Source of the DNA: Marsupella aquatica
Lineage: Eukaryota; Marchantiophyta
Assembly: GCA_973895155.1 (NCBI GenBank)
Contig: OZ316899.1
Span: 5,704,001-5,768,000 of the forward strand
Length of the DNA: 64,000 nucleotides
Reading direction: 5' to 3'
The notes beneath the pieces are model-generated. The model had not been told where the DNA came from and did no database searches. It saw only the letters and a list, made by a program, of their open reading frames with translations. Positions 23,380 to 34,640 of the stretch are shown here, in pieces. Position 1 is the first letter of the stretch. Each line of letters opens with the position of its first letter. The translations under genes and the position numbers were made by a program.

Positions 23380-24660
23380 GGAGTTATTGTGCACTATCAA
23401 CCATCGACCAAGATCGCTAGCATTTGTGAGGGAGCTGGAGCTATTGCACACACCATTGACCAAAAGACATTGTGCACACCATTGACCAAGAGCTGTTGCG
23501 GTTGTGAGGGAGGTGGAGTTGTTGTGCACTATCGACCGAGAGTTGTGGCAAGAAGTTGTTGCATCCTAAAGTGAGTTGGTGTGAGACATTGAGCGGTAGT
23601 CGTGAGGGAGCTACTGCAAAAGGAAGCAAGTTGCTATGTTTGCCATTGAGCTGGGGACTTGGGGGTTTCACTTCCACAAAAATGGCATATCAAGTACGAT
23701 GAAGTATAGTCATTTTATTGGTTTGAAAGGAAAATTTAAGAATTTTCTTAGAAGAACAACAGGGTCTTTTAAATCCAATTTTGAGACTTATAAGAACATT
23801 AGGGTCCTTATAACCAGAAGAATATTCCAATTTTATAGGGGTTGAAAAATAAATTGTTTCTTACATTTTAGGGGATCCGAGGCCTAAAAAAGTTGCAAGT
23901 GATAGGGAGGCATCCATATAGTGAGACCCCCAAGGTTGGGGATCAAGCTGCAGAGTTGTTGTATTCAACATTGAGTTTGGGAGTTGGGGAGCTACTAAGT
24001 TGTTGTGTTCGACATTGACCTGGGGAGCTGTTGCATCTCACATTGTGTTGTTGACCGTCAACTGGGAGGAGCTATTGCGTCCACATTGAGTTGCTGATGC
24101 TCAACATTGAGCTAGGGAGTTGAGTTGCGCGCTATCGACCATCAACCAAGAGGAGTTGTGGCAGTCATGAGGGAGATGTTGCATCCCACATTGAGCTGGG
24201 AAGCTGTTGCGTGCTAACAACAGTTGACCAAGAGGAGCTATGGCAATCGTAAGGGAGCGCTGCGTCCCACATGGAGCTCCAAGTAAGTTGCTGATGTTGA
24301 ATATTGAGTTGCCCTGTTTGACATTCTGCTGTTGTTTGACATTGTGCTGTCCGTTATGTTGTGGATGGGAGCTCTGGCAATCATGAGGGAGCTGCTACTA
24401 TTCCACATTGTCCGAGCTAAAAGTGAGTTGAGTTGTTGTTGTTTGATAGCAAGCAATTGCTGTTCGAGCAGAGGTTTAGCTTAGTTCAAGTGATATTGAG
24501 CTCAGATTTGAGCAAGCTAGCTATTGCTATTGAAGCAGAGTTGCACTAAGCCGACAACTTAGGTCCTTTTGAACCTCCACTCAATGCTCAAAGCATGCTC
24601 ATGTTTCAGCTGAGATCAAGTGATGTTGAGCTGCTAAGTTGCTAGTGATGATGTTGCGTT
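23380..24660 (+). repeat. Degenerate interspersed/tandem repeat block
   Basis: Variants of CATTGAGCTGGGGAGCTGTT and ACCAAGAGGAGCTATGGCAA / GTGAGGGAGCTGCTGCATCC recur about ten times at irregular spacing. It looks like an old minisatellite. Open frames within it on both strands are repeat-driven and not genes. A MITE is inserted at 23658-23934. Confidence 0.55.
23658..23934. mobile_element. hAT-like MITE, copy 1 (277 bp)
   Basis: Bounded by inverted CTTGGGGGTTTCACT and AGTGAGACCCCCAAG, flanked by 8-bp duplications GCTGGGGA (23650-23657) and GTTGGGGA (23935-23942), 7 of 8 identical. Non-coding. A second copy lies at 34076-34365. An 8-bp duplication points to the hAT superfamily, although the terminal sequence is not the usual CAGGG type. 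Confidence 0.75.
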
Positions 24661-25383
24661 GCAACTTTGATCTTTGGCTCATTGTTGCTTGGTGCTGAAC
24701 TGAATAGCCTTAGGAGCGCTCCTGGATTTACTCCCATAGTTTATGTGTTGTCGTCCATCCTCTCACTCACTCATCACATACTAATGATGTGGAGAAGTCG
24801 TAAGTTGTTGGCACCTTGGAGCTCGTCACATTCCTTGCTTTGTCTATCTCCTACAAGTGACGATCTTCTATGCTTGTGACCAAGCATGCAATCTGTCTAT
24901 TTGACTACAAAGCATTTGCTCAATCCCTCTAGCTTTTAATTACTAAATCTGCTCTCATAGTTACTTGTAGATAGTTTTTTCTTTGAGTTATCCGTGAACA
25001 TTACTTCCCTGAGCTCTTACCGAGTCACCTACATGAAACTGGGAAATTGATTCAAAGCATTTGGCAGCTCAATGCCGCTCAACTTTGTTACTCTTGGAGA
25101 GGTTAGTTTGTTGATTGAGCCTCCAATTGAGGTTTACCTCATGAACAAGCTTTCTAGTTTATTATTGCCTTGTTGATTGAGCAAACTTGTTGCTCATGTT
25201 TGACTGCTCAGATTCCACAATGTCGCTTCTCTCTTTTGTGTGTTGCCTTGATTGAGAGAAGTCCCTAAGCTAACTTCAGTTTCCCTTGCACCACTAGTCT
25301 CCTATCATCTTAAAATGCATGGTCCTTGACCCAAAAGTTGAGTTTGAGACTACTGTGATGCTACTGTCCAGGAGCAAGATTGG
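24661..25383. other. Spacer before element B
   Basis: No recognised coding region; short open frames only. Possibly intron or ancient insertion between the DUF4218 and DUF4216 parts of the CACTA gene. Confidence 0.4.
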
Positions 25384-26299
25384 GGTAGTGTGGTGCGTCC
25401 CCTGCCTCCCCAAACCCAAGAAACCCCCTTGCTCAAGCCGATTCCCGCAGGTTTCGTCCTTGGCGAGGCTGTTTCTGCGGCTTAGTGGCATGGGACGCTG
25501 CTAATTCTCCTTCAACTACTTCTATTAACATTTTACACACATATATTGGACAAATTCTTCATCGGGTCATGAGATACTTAGCCGGCCTATTCTAGTCCCT
25601 CCCTTGTATTCCTTTCCTGGTCTTCCATTAGGTATGTTTGGATTCCACCGCCGGAATGATCCCCAATTGGCTTGGTTAAGCCGCTAAGACCTCTCTCAGC
25701 TTGACACATCCAACTCTCACTCCCCTGCTTACTTCTATTCCTCTATTAGTTGATGTGGGCACTCTTCACACAAGTTAATGCGACACACAAATAGCAAAAT
25801 GACTCCTTCTGACTGAGTTATACCATGCACTTGCCATACAAACAGTACATCTCATACACAAGCTCTGCGAACTAAGCCGTGAGGCCAACTCTATTCAGTT
25901 CTTAAGTATGAGGAAACATGAATATACACAAGGGTCACTGTATAACTAACCGAGAGCTTCTCTTACTACTTGATCCCAGCCCTGCTGGTGCAACTAGAAA
26001 CTTGCTAAAGAAGAGGCCCTGAACTCCCCGCAGCCCAGGTACTTATCCCGGTTGTGGATCCGCCTAATTCCTTGCAGCGTAAGCCTAATCTACCTACTGT
26101 AATCTACCTAACTGTACAGCGAGGCAGGAGCACAAGTGTCGTCCACACTCGTGGATCCGAAATCCCACTAATCTAAGTGTCAGGGCCGTCTCCTGATCCT
26201 GATCCTAAGTCTAAACTTGGAGATCAGCGCCCGCCCTGCCCACTCACGCCTCCTACCTCCACGTCCGCCCTCCCTAAAAGGGACGGCGCCCTTACACCG

Positions 26300-29200
26300 T
26301 CACAACACCGGTGGCTGGTCCTCAATGGATGCCCCCAACGCTTCCTCCGCAGCCACTGCCGTTGGTCCGTCCTCTGACAGATTACCTGCCCCTGACCGAG
26401 TCAACTCTTTAGCGGCCTGACTGGGTCCCCCCTCGGCTTCGGCCTCAGCATCGGTCACGGCCTCCGCTACGGCTACGGCCTCCCTGGCATGTTCTAGTGG
26501 AGGATCCGGTACCTCGGCAGCATTACTAGTTCTCTCGGCCTTGGCCTTGCCATCTCCACTTCCTAGGACTGGTGGATCCACCGCCGTGCCGATGCTGGAG
26601 GTTGGTGCCGGGTTTATCTTCTCGGTCACAACGGCTTGAGAAGCCGTATAACTCCCACACCTAGAAGGTTTCCACTTCTTCTTCTTCCCTATTTCCACAG
26701 CCGGTTCCTTCCCCTTGCCACTTACCTCCGGCACCGGGGTGAGTGTTTCGGCTTGTCCTGCGGCCAATACTACCCCTGGTAACTAGGTTCCCCCAATTGG
26801 AGTTGGACCTGATGAAGCCAAGCATTTAAATACTGCGGCTTGTGTCTTCAGCCGCTCTGTTTGGTTGTCGGCCCGCCGCTGTAGGTTCTCCATCTTCCTC
26901 GTGATTTTCTCCAACTCCTCCTGGGTCTCGTCTAGGTCCTTGCGCGCCTCCTTTAGCTCCTTATTGGCTTCCTCCAATTCTTTCTTTAAGGTAGCCCTCT
27001 CCTCCTGGGTTGCTCTTAGCTCCTTGTCGAGCTCCGCTACGACCACAGACTCCATCTTATTCATCTTGGCATAAGTCTGGTCGAGCTGGTCATCCTTTTC
27101 ACGCAGGTCGGCCTTGAAGCTGGCCGTCAGGGACGCAAGCTCCTGCTGCAGCGCAATAATCCCTTGATAGGATTTCCCTAACTCTGCTTCCTTCTGCTCA
27201 AGGGCTCCGCGGATATCTTCGAGCTCTCCTTTCAATGCCCTCTCCCTTCTCTGAGTCTCCGCCATGGTCCGGTTGTTGGCGGTTAAATGGGCCTCCTCTG
27301 CGTCCTTTAGCGCCCACTTCCATTTCTCTCTTTCTTTGACTGTGCCGGCCAACTCTCCTTGGGTCCGAGTCAGTTTATCTTTGATAATCTGATTGTCAGA
27401 CTGAGCGGTATCCAACTGCCCCTGCATGATGTTTAGCTCATGCCGCTTAATCCGCAACTCATCTTGGGCTTTCTTGGCCGCCTTCAGGTCTTCCACCTCG
27501 GCTTCCATCTCCCTAAGCCGCCGGATGACCTTGTCCTTCTTGCTTCTCTCCAAAGCCACCGCTTCTTCTAATCGGTGCTTTTCCAACATCCCCCTCTGGA
27601 AAAAGGGTCCCTGCTCCAACTCCTCCCCAAAGATGCTGAGCGCTAGGTCCCCACACATCTCCCCGTACTCCATGGCTCTATCCTTAGCATAGGTGGAGTA
27701 ACTAGAAGTCATCTGCATCAACCACCGTGGCCTCTGCTCCCAAGCCGTCTTGCGGATTTCTTCTACGGTGGCAAGAGGGTTGCTTCTTTTTTCGGCAAGC
27801 CGCCTGATGTCCTCCGGCCAATCTCTTCCTGGTAAATCCTTCTCCCTAGCCAGGGCTGCTCTCTCTTCCTCCCTAAGTCGCTCCTGAAATTCTTGTGCCG
27901 TCTGCTTTATGCCGTCAAAGCTCGGGGGAGCAACCTCTGGTGGGGGAGACTCGGGGTTACTCTACTGGGTGGGGTCCCCTCGAACTACTCTTGGAAGCGT
28001 GGGGATAAATTGGCCACAGGTCCTTACTCCTAGAACATGATGATCCGACCCATAGCCGGAGTTATCATTGCTGTAGTCCTCCACCGCCTCCTCCACTACT
28101 TGGACTCCCGGCTCCTCTGCCTCTGATTCGGGGCTTGAGGCTCCCACGTACATTCGCACTCCCAGCTTGTGTTCCTGCCTCAATCTCTCCTTGGTTCTGG
28201 TAAAGGGGTCTTCCCTTCTGAGTCGGCTTAGGCCAACTTTTGGGGCAGCGTCCTGTATCGGTGCCATTGCCGTTGCCGTTGTCGGAACCGTTCTCTTTTC
28301 CTTCTCCAGCAATTTCAGCAGATTTTGCATGTCTGGCTGCTGCATTGGCAAGTCTTCTTTCCTTGGCCTAAACACCTGCTCGATCGTCGGACTGTCGGGC
28401 TATTTGGGCTTCTCTGGTGCCGGCCTCTGCTCCGGGACCTCCTCCGGTGCCCTTGCCGATAGGGGAAGTACTGGGGCAAAGATTTGACTTCTGGCATACC
28501 GGCACAACAGCGGCATGTGATAGCCAAGCCGGGACACGCTTCCCACGCCGATCACCTGCTGTTCCTCCTTCAAGATCTTCTTCAGTTGGTTGAGGAGGTA
28601 CCCTTTGTAATCCCGGCTTGGGTCTGGCCTTTCTGCCAGGTAGACCTGAGCCTTGCCGATCTTTGCCCTCGGCAAGTTACAATGCATGGTCACCCGCAAG
28701 AAATCGATCATCTCTCTGATGTGCGGGTTGGTGCAGGTGTTCCGGAAGAAGCCATTCTTCGTTGATGGTCCTGGGAACGACCGAAACTCCTTGTCAGGTA
28801 AGGTCTTCCTGGTATCAACCTTGGTCTTATTACCCATCGGCAAGCCAAACACCTCGGCAATCACCCGGGGAGTGAGATAGAAATCCTTCCCATACACCCT
28901 CGTGGAATTGGTCTCGGGTTCCCATGATCCCACAAATTCTAATAAGTCTGAGTCCGGCACCTCCGGCTTCAGCCATGGTAATCTTACGAAGGCTTCCAAG
29001 CCGGATCCGGCCATGAAGCCTTGGTACTTCTTGGTCTACATGGCCATAAAGCATGCATCCTCCTCCCATGCAAAGTGTAATTGCACTTCCTCCGGTAGGG
29101 TCGCCGCCCAGCCTTTCCAGGTGTCATCGTTTGTTGGAATGGCATTGATGGGATCGACCTCTTCCTCGTCGGCTTCTCCTCTTGTCCTGCTCTGCTGCTC

Positions 29201-29640
29201 TGCTGCTCTGCTGGCTTCCTAGGTGCCGCCGACCTCGTTCTTTTTGCCGGGGTGGCCTCTTCGTTGTTGTTTCCTTTCCTCTTCATCTCGGCTGCCGTGG
29301 ATGTTTCTCCTAGCAAGGTTGCCTTCGTCCACCCCTCCGTGTTACCCTTCAACTCCCAGTGTAGGTCGTTGCAGCGATTGATGGCTTCCCGGATGCCGAC
29401 GATTCTGTTTTTGCAAAATAGAAGGTCGTCGAGCTGATTGGCAGTAGGAGTCCACAAGAACTTGGCCTTGATAAGTTCTCCTCCTAAGAAAGCCGTCTTC
29501 TGCAGTTCCCATAGCTGAGCGAGCTCCTGCCGTTCTCGAGCTGCTCTCTCTGATTCTTCGTCCTTGTAAGTCCTGACGTACTCACCTGCCCGTTCAAACA
29601 GGCATCCCCAAAAACGTGCCGCTTGATTGACGTTGCTCAT
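26300..29640 (-). pseudogene. Coiled-coil retroelement-associated ORF, copy B (best preserved of the coiled-coil copies)
   Basis: About 1,110 codons. It starts MSNVNQAARFWGCLFERA at 29640. Order: N-terminal alpha-rich module (NQLDDLLFCKNRIVGIREAI, about 29440-29380); basic linker; TWKGWA and EVQLHFAWEEDACFM (about 29130-29040); globular region with GLEAFVRLPWLKPEVPDSD, RVYGKDFYLTPRVIAEVFGLP (about 28995-28830) and NGFFRNTCTNPHIREM; hydrophilic linker; REMTSSY-type region; long coiled coil (about 27650-26830); low-complexity A/E/T tail to TGA at 26300. One frameshift lies in or near the octamer repeat at 29187-29213, and the internal stops at 29036, 28400, 27962 and 26783 are all TAG. Function unknown; not gag, protease, RT or integrase. 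A structural or nucleic-acid-associated protein is possible. Confidence 0.78.
29187..29213. repeat. Octamer microsatellite inside the copy B ORF
   Basis: CTGCTCTG repeated 3.4 times. The unit length is not a multiple of three, so a change in copy number shifts frame; the reading frame of the ORF changes across this point. Confidence 0.8.
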
Positions 29641-29916
29641 ACCCTCCTTGAGTCAATCGTTGGTATCTATTCCCACCCCGAGCGCTTGCCTAAGCAACTG
29701 ACAGCATTTGGCCTCCCGTAGTCGTCTGCCCAGTTCGTTCTTGCAAATGAGCCACTATTCCTCGCGAGCGGTCCTTACCCCTCTCCTCTTCTGGTCTTCC
29801 CTCCCGTTGGTCACCCCTAGCCACCGACGCTTAGCGCGCCCTAACCCTAATCATGTTCTCTCCCCCGACATCCTTACTTCCGGCCTCGGCCCGGGTTCCA
29901 TAGTCACCCTTAATTG

Positions 29917-29922
29917 TTTATA
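29917..29922 (-). promoter_or_regulatory. Candidate TATA box of element B
   Basis: Minus strand AAAATATAAACA about 280 bases ahead of the ORF start. The equivalent site in element A has become AAAACTTAAACA and is lost. Confidence 0.35.
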
Positions 29923-30352
29923 TTTTCCTTCTTTTTGTTCCTATACTAAGGCGTTTCCAGGGTACACTCCTGCTTTACCATGTAAACCGGGCTTAGTGAT
30001 TCCTGGCTAGGCATCACAGGCAGCAAGACCATTCAGAGATTGGCGTAGTACTTTGGAGACAACCTGAGGTCTTTTTTTGCAGCTTGACTTGCCAACTTTA
30101 CTCCATCTTTAAGAGTGGCTAGCGAGAGAGCTGACCAACTACAACCATTGTTAAATTTTGCATTGGGTCCTTCCATACATGAAGGAGAAGTTGGCAGAGA
30201 TTGATGCCTTGTTGGGTCGGGGTGAGGGTGTTTTGCACTTCCCAGAGGTCACCGATGACATGCACACCTTGGTTCATGGTCCATTACTTATAGTCACAAC
30301 TTGAAAAGCCATGTGGTCAAACGGGAGACATTTTTGAGTTGAACATCTTGAT

Positions 30353-30751
30353 ATGAAGATGGCTGCAACACAAGATTGTGGGGTGATGGGGTGGTTCATC
30401 CAAGATTCACAGAGTAGCACATCTGATAGGAATCCCATACGTAGTACTGTGGTGCACTATGGGAAAATTGAGGAGATTCTTACCATCAAGTATCAACAAC
30501 ATACAACCTTGGAGGAGGTGGTGTTGAAGTGCTAGTGGTTTCAAATGAATCTTGTTGGCCACAATCGGACTTGTGAAGAGGATGCCTACGGTTTCACATG
30601 GTTGAAGACAAGTGCACGTAGTGTCATTATTTTCAGTTGGAGAACGTAAGATCCATTTGCATTTCACCATCATTTGAAGCAGGCACTTTATCTTCCCTAT
30701 CCGGATGACCCAGAGTGGTCCATTGTCATGCCTTACATCCCTCACTCATGA
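30353..30751 (+). pseudogene. CACTA transposase fragment, DUF4216
   Basis: One frame reads TQDCGVMGWFIQDSQ, VVHYGKIEEILTIKYQQ, LEEVVLKC, WFQMNLVGHNRTCEEDAYGF, DPFAFHHHLKQALYLPYPDD, PEWSIVM. This follows the DUF4216 pattern of plant CACTA proteins (Y-YG-I--I-EL-Y, V-FKC-W, D-FGF, DPF-LA-Q--QVFYV-DP, W-VV). Stops: TAG at 30533 and TAA near 30647; the frame ends at TGA 30749-30751. Same strand and correct order after DUF4218 (22804), so both probably belong to one CACTA transposon split by later insertions. Confidence 0.85.
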
Positions 30752-31539
30752 TCCACCATTCAGGATAAACCAAATGTAGTCATAGTGGAGGATTTGGACC
30801 CCTCTCTATAGTACATGCAACCTAGCTAGGTAAAACCCCTCTAGATTTTTCTTCTACCAGCATTAATTAATCATATATGTATCTGGTTCCACCTATTATA
30901 ATAATTCTTCCACACATGTACCTCAAAAGATTCACATGCAAGCTTCAAATATGTAATTTATGAATGAACTATTGTTCACTACAGTACTTTGATGAAATGA
31001 AAATCCTTCATGCATGCATACTGAAACTTAAATTCCATCTTTCCCATACCCTTTCCCATGTTTCAAATCACAGAAATCCATCAAATATTCACCTGAACCA
31101 TTCAAAAAACCAAAAACCCTAAATATCCAATCTTAACCACATTGGATACAATTTACCAAATGTTACATACCCATCAGACATGTTTCTCATCTTTCCTTCA
31201 TCGGAAACCAATTGCCATACTTTGGTCATCGGACGGGTACACCTTTGGAAACAAGATGCCATTTTATTCCTATCAGACAACTTCCAATATTTAAATAATT
31301 GGATCTATATGCCATAGAATAGATATTGGACACCTCCATTGAACATTTAGAATTTAAGTTTGATGCAGGCTTCATTGGTGACGGTTCAATTTTAGTCGTA
31401 TGGGTAAAGGCATCTGATTTTGTGTGAATCGAACATGTTGTTTCCAAAACTTAAAGTATTGGACACATTGTTTTTGTCAAAACAGGACATGTCCAATAGG
31501 CATTGCATGGGACGCCTCTTTTTGGCCATGATCAAAGTC
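30752..31539. other. AT-rich stretch, no gene recognised
   Basis: About 790 bp without recognisable coding sequence or clear repeat; possibly the 3' part of the CACTA element. No CACTA-type terminus identified. Confidence 0.4.
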
Positions 31540-31690
31540 ACTAGTGTGGGTAGCGCAACCGCTATGCCCCATGCCTTGGGCTGGCCCCTTAGCCACTAGA
31601 GGAGACACCATTCCCCTCATATGTGCTTTTGGAAACCTATTGCCCCTGAACCAAATTTTGTCCTCTATGTTTGGCCTCCAAGCTTACACC
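31540..31690 (-). repeat. Chromovirus-type LTR fragment (a)
   Basis: Inverted copy of an internal LTR section: GCGCAACCGC ... GGAGACACCATTCCCCTCAT and the TATA-like CATATGTG, matching the LTRs at 32395 and 51425 read on the opposite strand. Confidence 0.55.
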
Positions 31691-32394
31691 CAATTGTCCA
31701 ACCAACGGGCTTGGATGAGTGCTCAAGTAGCCCAACCTCACACATGGTTTTGGTTTGTCCAATGGATAATCATCCAAACTACGAGTTATGCCCATGACAC
31801 CATTTTGGTCCTTGCTTGCCCATCTATGCGCCAATTGTGGACCTCCCACCTTTGTCCCTCAATCTTGCCACAACCATAACTGGAGATCTACATGTCCATT
31901 GAGGACATATCTCACATGGTTGTCATTGTGCTTGAGTGGTTGCTATTGGTGTTGCTATGGGGTATGCGTTCCCAACAATTTTATTTTCCAACATTTAAAT
32001 GTGCTCCAATGCCATCAATATACAAATGTCTACTTCCTTCAACAAATTTATGCTTCTAAAGCATCTTGATGGTCTGAGCACAACCTTGTGCTTAGAATCA
32101 CCTTTTTAGTTTTAGTTTTGTGGATACCTTACTTTAGAACCTAAGGGTTTTGTCACAAGCCCGTCCCTATGCTAAACCCAAAGGTCTATACTAGTCCCAT
32201 TTATGTTAGCTCATCATGGTATCCTCATCCTTATCCAAATCCTAGATGGCCAATCCCATTATAGCAAATGTTAGAGGGACCCAACATTGGAGGTAGACAA
32301 TGCCAAAGCAATAATGAGTAGGAGCAAGTCATGTCAACAACTCCTCTCAATAGAGAACCGGCTTTGATCCAATTATTGCATTGTGTCCTACTTT
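31691..32394. other. Unassigned sequence
   Basis: No recognisable gene. The first part may be further diverged LTR sequence; the rest is unassigned. Confidence 0.3.
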
Positions 32395-34640
32395 TGAGTT
32401 AGAGTTGCAAAAATTTCCTACCCAACATTGATGACTCCCACACCAAGCTCCTTTATGGTCTAGGCCCCCAGAATGGCCATTCAATGGGCACTAAGTATTG
32501 GGAGACTTATGGGCAAGGAAGCATTGCACTAGAAAAGGCAATGCGCTGAGCTAGTGGCGCACACAAAGGACTTGGAGTGGCATTGGGAGCCGGTCGGGTC
32601 ATGGGAAGGGCCAAGCTTAGGTAGACTATCTGGTCCCCCAGACAAGACTTTGAGTTCAGAGGGCTTGAATGAGAGCTCCTCTTGGGCCCAAGGCCAAAGA
32701 AGTTTACTTCATGCAGAATGGACGCTTGAAACATGAGATACGACGCTGGTCAGGTGTAGCCATCTAGAACCCCCAAATGATGATGAGTTTTAAGAGCCTA
32801 GGCATGAACACCGCATTGGCCGGATCACAATAGGCTAAGGCGCTTCACCTACAAATGTCTAACTAGAAAGTTATGAGCATAGCAAGTTAGTTTTGTGCCT
32901 AGTCGATCAGGTTGGAGTCAAAGTTGAGGACCAAAAATATGGCACTAAATTTGGTCTAGGGATGGCAGGTCTCCAAAAGCATATCTAAGAGGAGTGGTGT
33001 CTCCGAGCGGGCCAAGGGCAAGCCCAAGTCATGAAGTGCGGCGGTTGCGCTACTAAGAGGAAACACTAAACAAAAATGGCAATAAATTCTCACAACAAGA
33101 AGTCTGTTGGAGGACTTATTGGGTGTGTTGAAATTTTTTCAAGGAGGACTACATCCTCTTGAGATTAGATGTGTCTAGGGATGCCTTTGGGCCTTGAGGT
33201 ATGCAAAGGCTATCTTGCCAACTTGCCCATCCTTCTAGAACAACAACCAAGCTGCATTTAGTTTCCCAATGGAACTTGCGTTGGGGAGACAATGTGTAGT
33301 AGGAATGGGTGTTGAGGTCCAAATGCATTTTTCCCTTAGAATCTTGGTTGAGTTAGAGCCATGGAGATGGTTGCTAAAGTTGGGGCCAAACTGGTCCTGG
33401 CGTTTGGAACAAGCTAGCTTTTGGGCCATGGCATGTCTTGGAGGCAGGGGGTCAGCTAGTGATAGATAGAAAGTGTGGAAGCTTGGGCGGTAACCGATAG
33501 AAGAATTGTTCTGGACAAACAGTGGGTGTCAGCCTTAGCTTTGGGTTATGGCAAGGCCACACAGGCCTGAGAGGTTCTATCCGTTGACCTACTTAATTAC
33601 TAACAATTGTTGAGCTTGAGGCACGACAATGGTCTTGGGATCCAAGATCATGAGGGGTTACTTGTTGTGCGCATACACATCGCTACACAACATACATTGC
33701 TTTCACACATATCCAAGCATAGTCACAATCCAATGACACAAACATAAGAGAATGGAGTACAAATGGAACCCATGTCCACACGTGTCCAAACCCACAATAA
33801 TCTTCAATGGTGCAAATTGAACAATGATCGGTGCCAATCCAACAACAATCCCGTCCGATGCTATCACACATGTATGTCAAGTCCAACACATTTTGTGCTT
33901 TAAGGAATCCACATTACATGCACAAAACCTGGTCAACCACACCATGGCCACCGGAGCTTGTGCTCAAAGGCTCAACATTGAAAGATGAAGCCTTTGAACC
34001 AACACAAGGGAATAACTATCCCTCACCCAAACTCAAACTAAATACTAAATGCTCATATAGCACACATACAAAAACCTTGGGGGTTTCACTTTTACAAAAA
34101 TGACACATCACGTGCGACAAAGTATAGGGTCATTTTATTGGTTCAAAGGAAAGACTTAAGAATTTTATGAGAAGAACAATAAGGTCTTTTAATTCAAATT
34201 TTGAGACTTGTAAGAACATTAGGGTCCTTATAAGCAAATTTTTGGAATATTCTTATTCCAACTTTACAGGGGTTGAAAAATAATATTTTTTCTTACATTT
34301 TAGGGGGTCCGAGGCCTAAAAATGTTGCAGGTGATGGGGAGGCATCCATATAGTGAGACCCCAAGACAAAACCTCTATACCTAGATAGTACAATATACTA
34401 TACTACCACTGACTCTAAATGGTGTGACATACTTACCAATGGGGTTGGTTGCTTGTGCAAACAGTAAAGGCCATTGAGCAACGATCTTGCTGAGGAGCAA
34501 GTGCGGCTTTGTATGGGAGTTGCCATTGATGGTGATGGAGGCACCAAGTTGCTTGCATGTGGAGTTTGGTGGAGACGTTTGGGCATCAAGGGTACTTAGG
34601 CAAGAGTACCAGGTTTAGTGAGGGCGCTCGGTGGCTATGT
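32395..34640 (+). repeat. Chromovirus-type LTR (b), interrupted by a 0.8-kb insert
   Basis: LTR body at 32395-33665 (GGGAGACTTATGGGCAAGGA, TTGGGCCCAAGGCCAA, ATATCTAAGAGGAGTGGTGT) and its 3' end at 34440-34640 (GTTGCTTGTGCAAACAG ... AAGTGCGGCTTTGTATGGGA). Compared with the LTR at 52471-53965, the intervening 33666-34439 is extra and carries the second MITE copy at its end. Open frames here are not genes. Confidence 0.65.
34076..34365. mobile_element. hAT-like MITE, copy 2 (290 bp)
   Basis: Same termini and orientation as 23658-23934 (CTTGGGGGTTTCACT ... AGTGAGACCCCAAG), flanked by ACAAAAAC (34068-34075) and ACAAAACC (34366-34373), 7 of 8 identical. Internal similarity to copy 1 is continuous with small indels. 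Confidence 0.75.

Larger units (their letters stand above)
25389..30018 (-). mobile_element. Element B: second TG...CA unit with 5-bp TSD
   Basis: Left TGTGGTGCGTCCC, right GGCATCACA as in element A, and similarity to A begins and ends at these points. Flanking duplication GGTAG (25384-25388) / GGCAG (30019-30023), 4 of 5 identical. 4630 bp. No internal repeat of the termini, so no LTR pair. Minus-strand coding at 26300-29640 is much better preserved than in A. It interrupts the interval between the two CACTA domains. Confidence 0.78.

Noticed and set aside
23174-24480. Short coding frames on both strands
   Set aside because: Generated by the degenerate repeat block; no conserved motif.
5489-30018. 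Elements A and B as CACTA or other TIR DNA transposons
   Set aside because: The inverted termini are only about 8 bp, the duplication is 5 bp rather than 3, 8 or 9, and no DDE transposase is encoded; LTR-type ends fit better.
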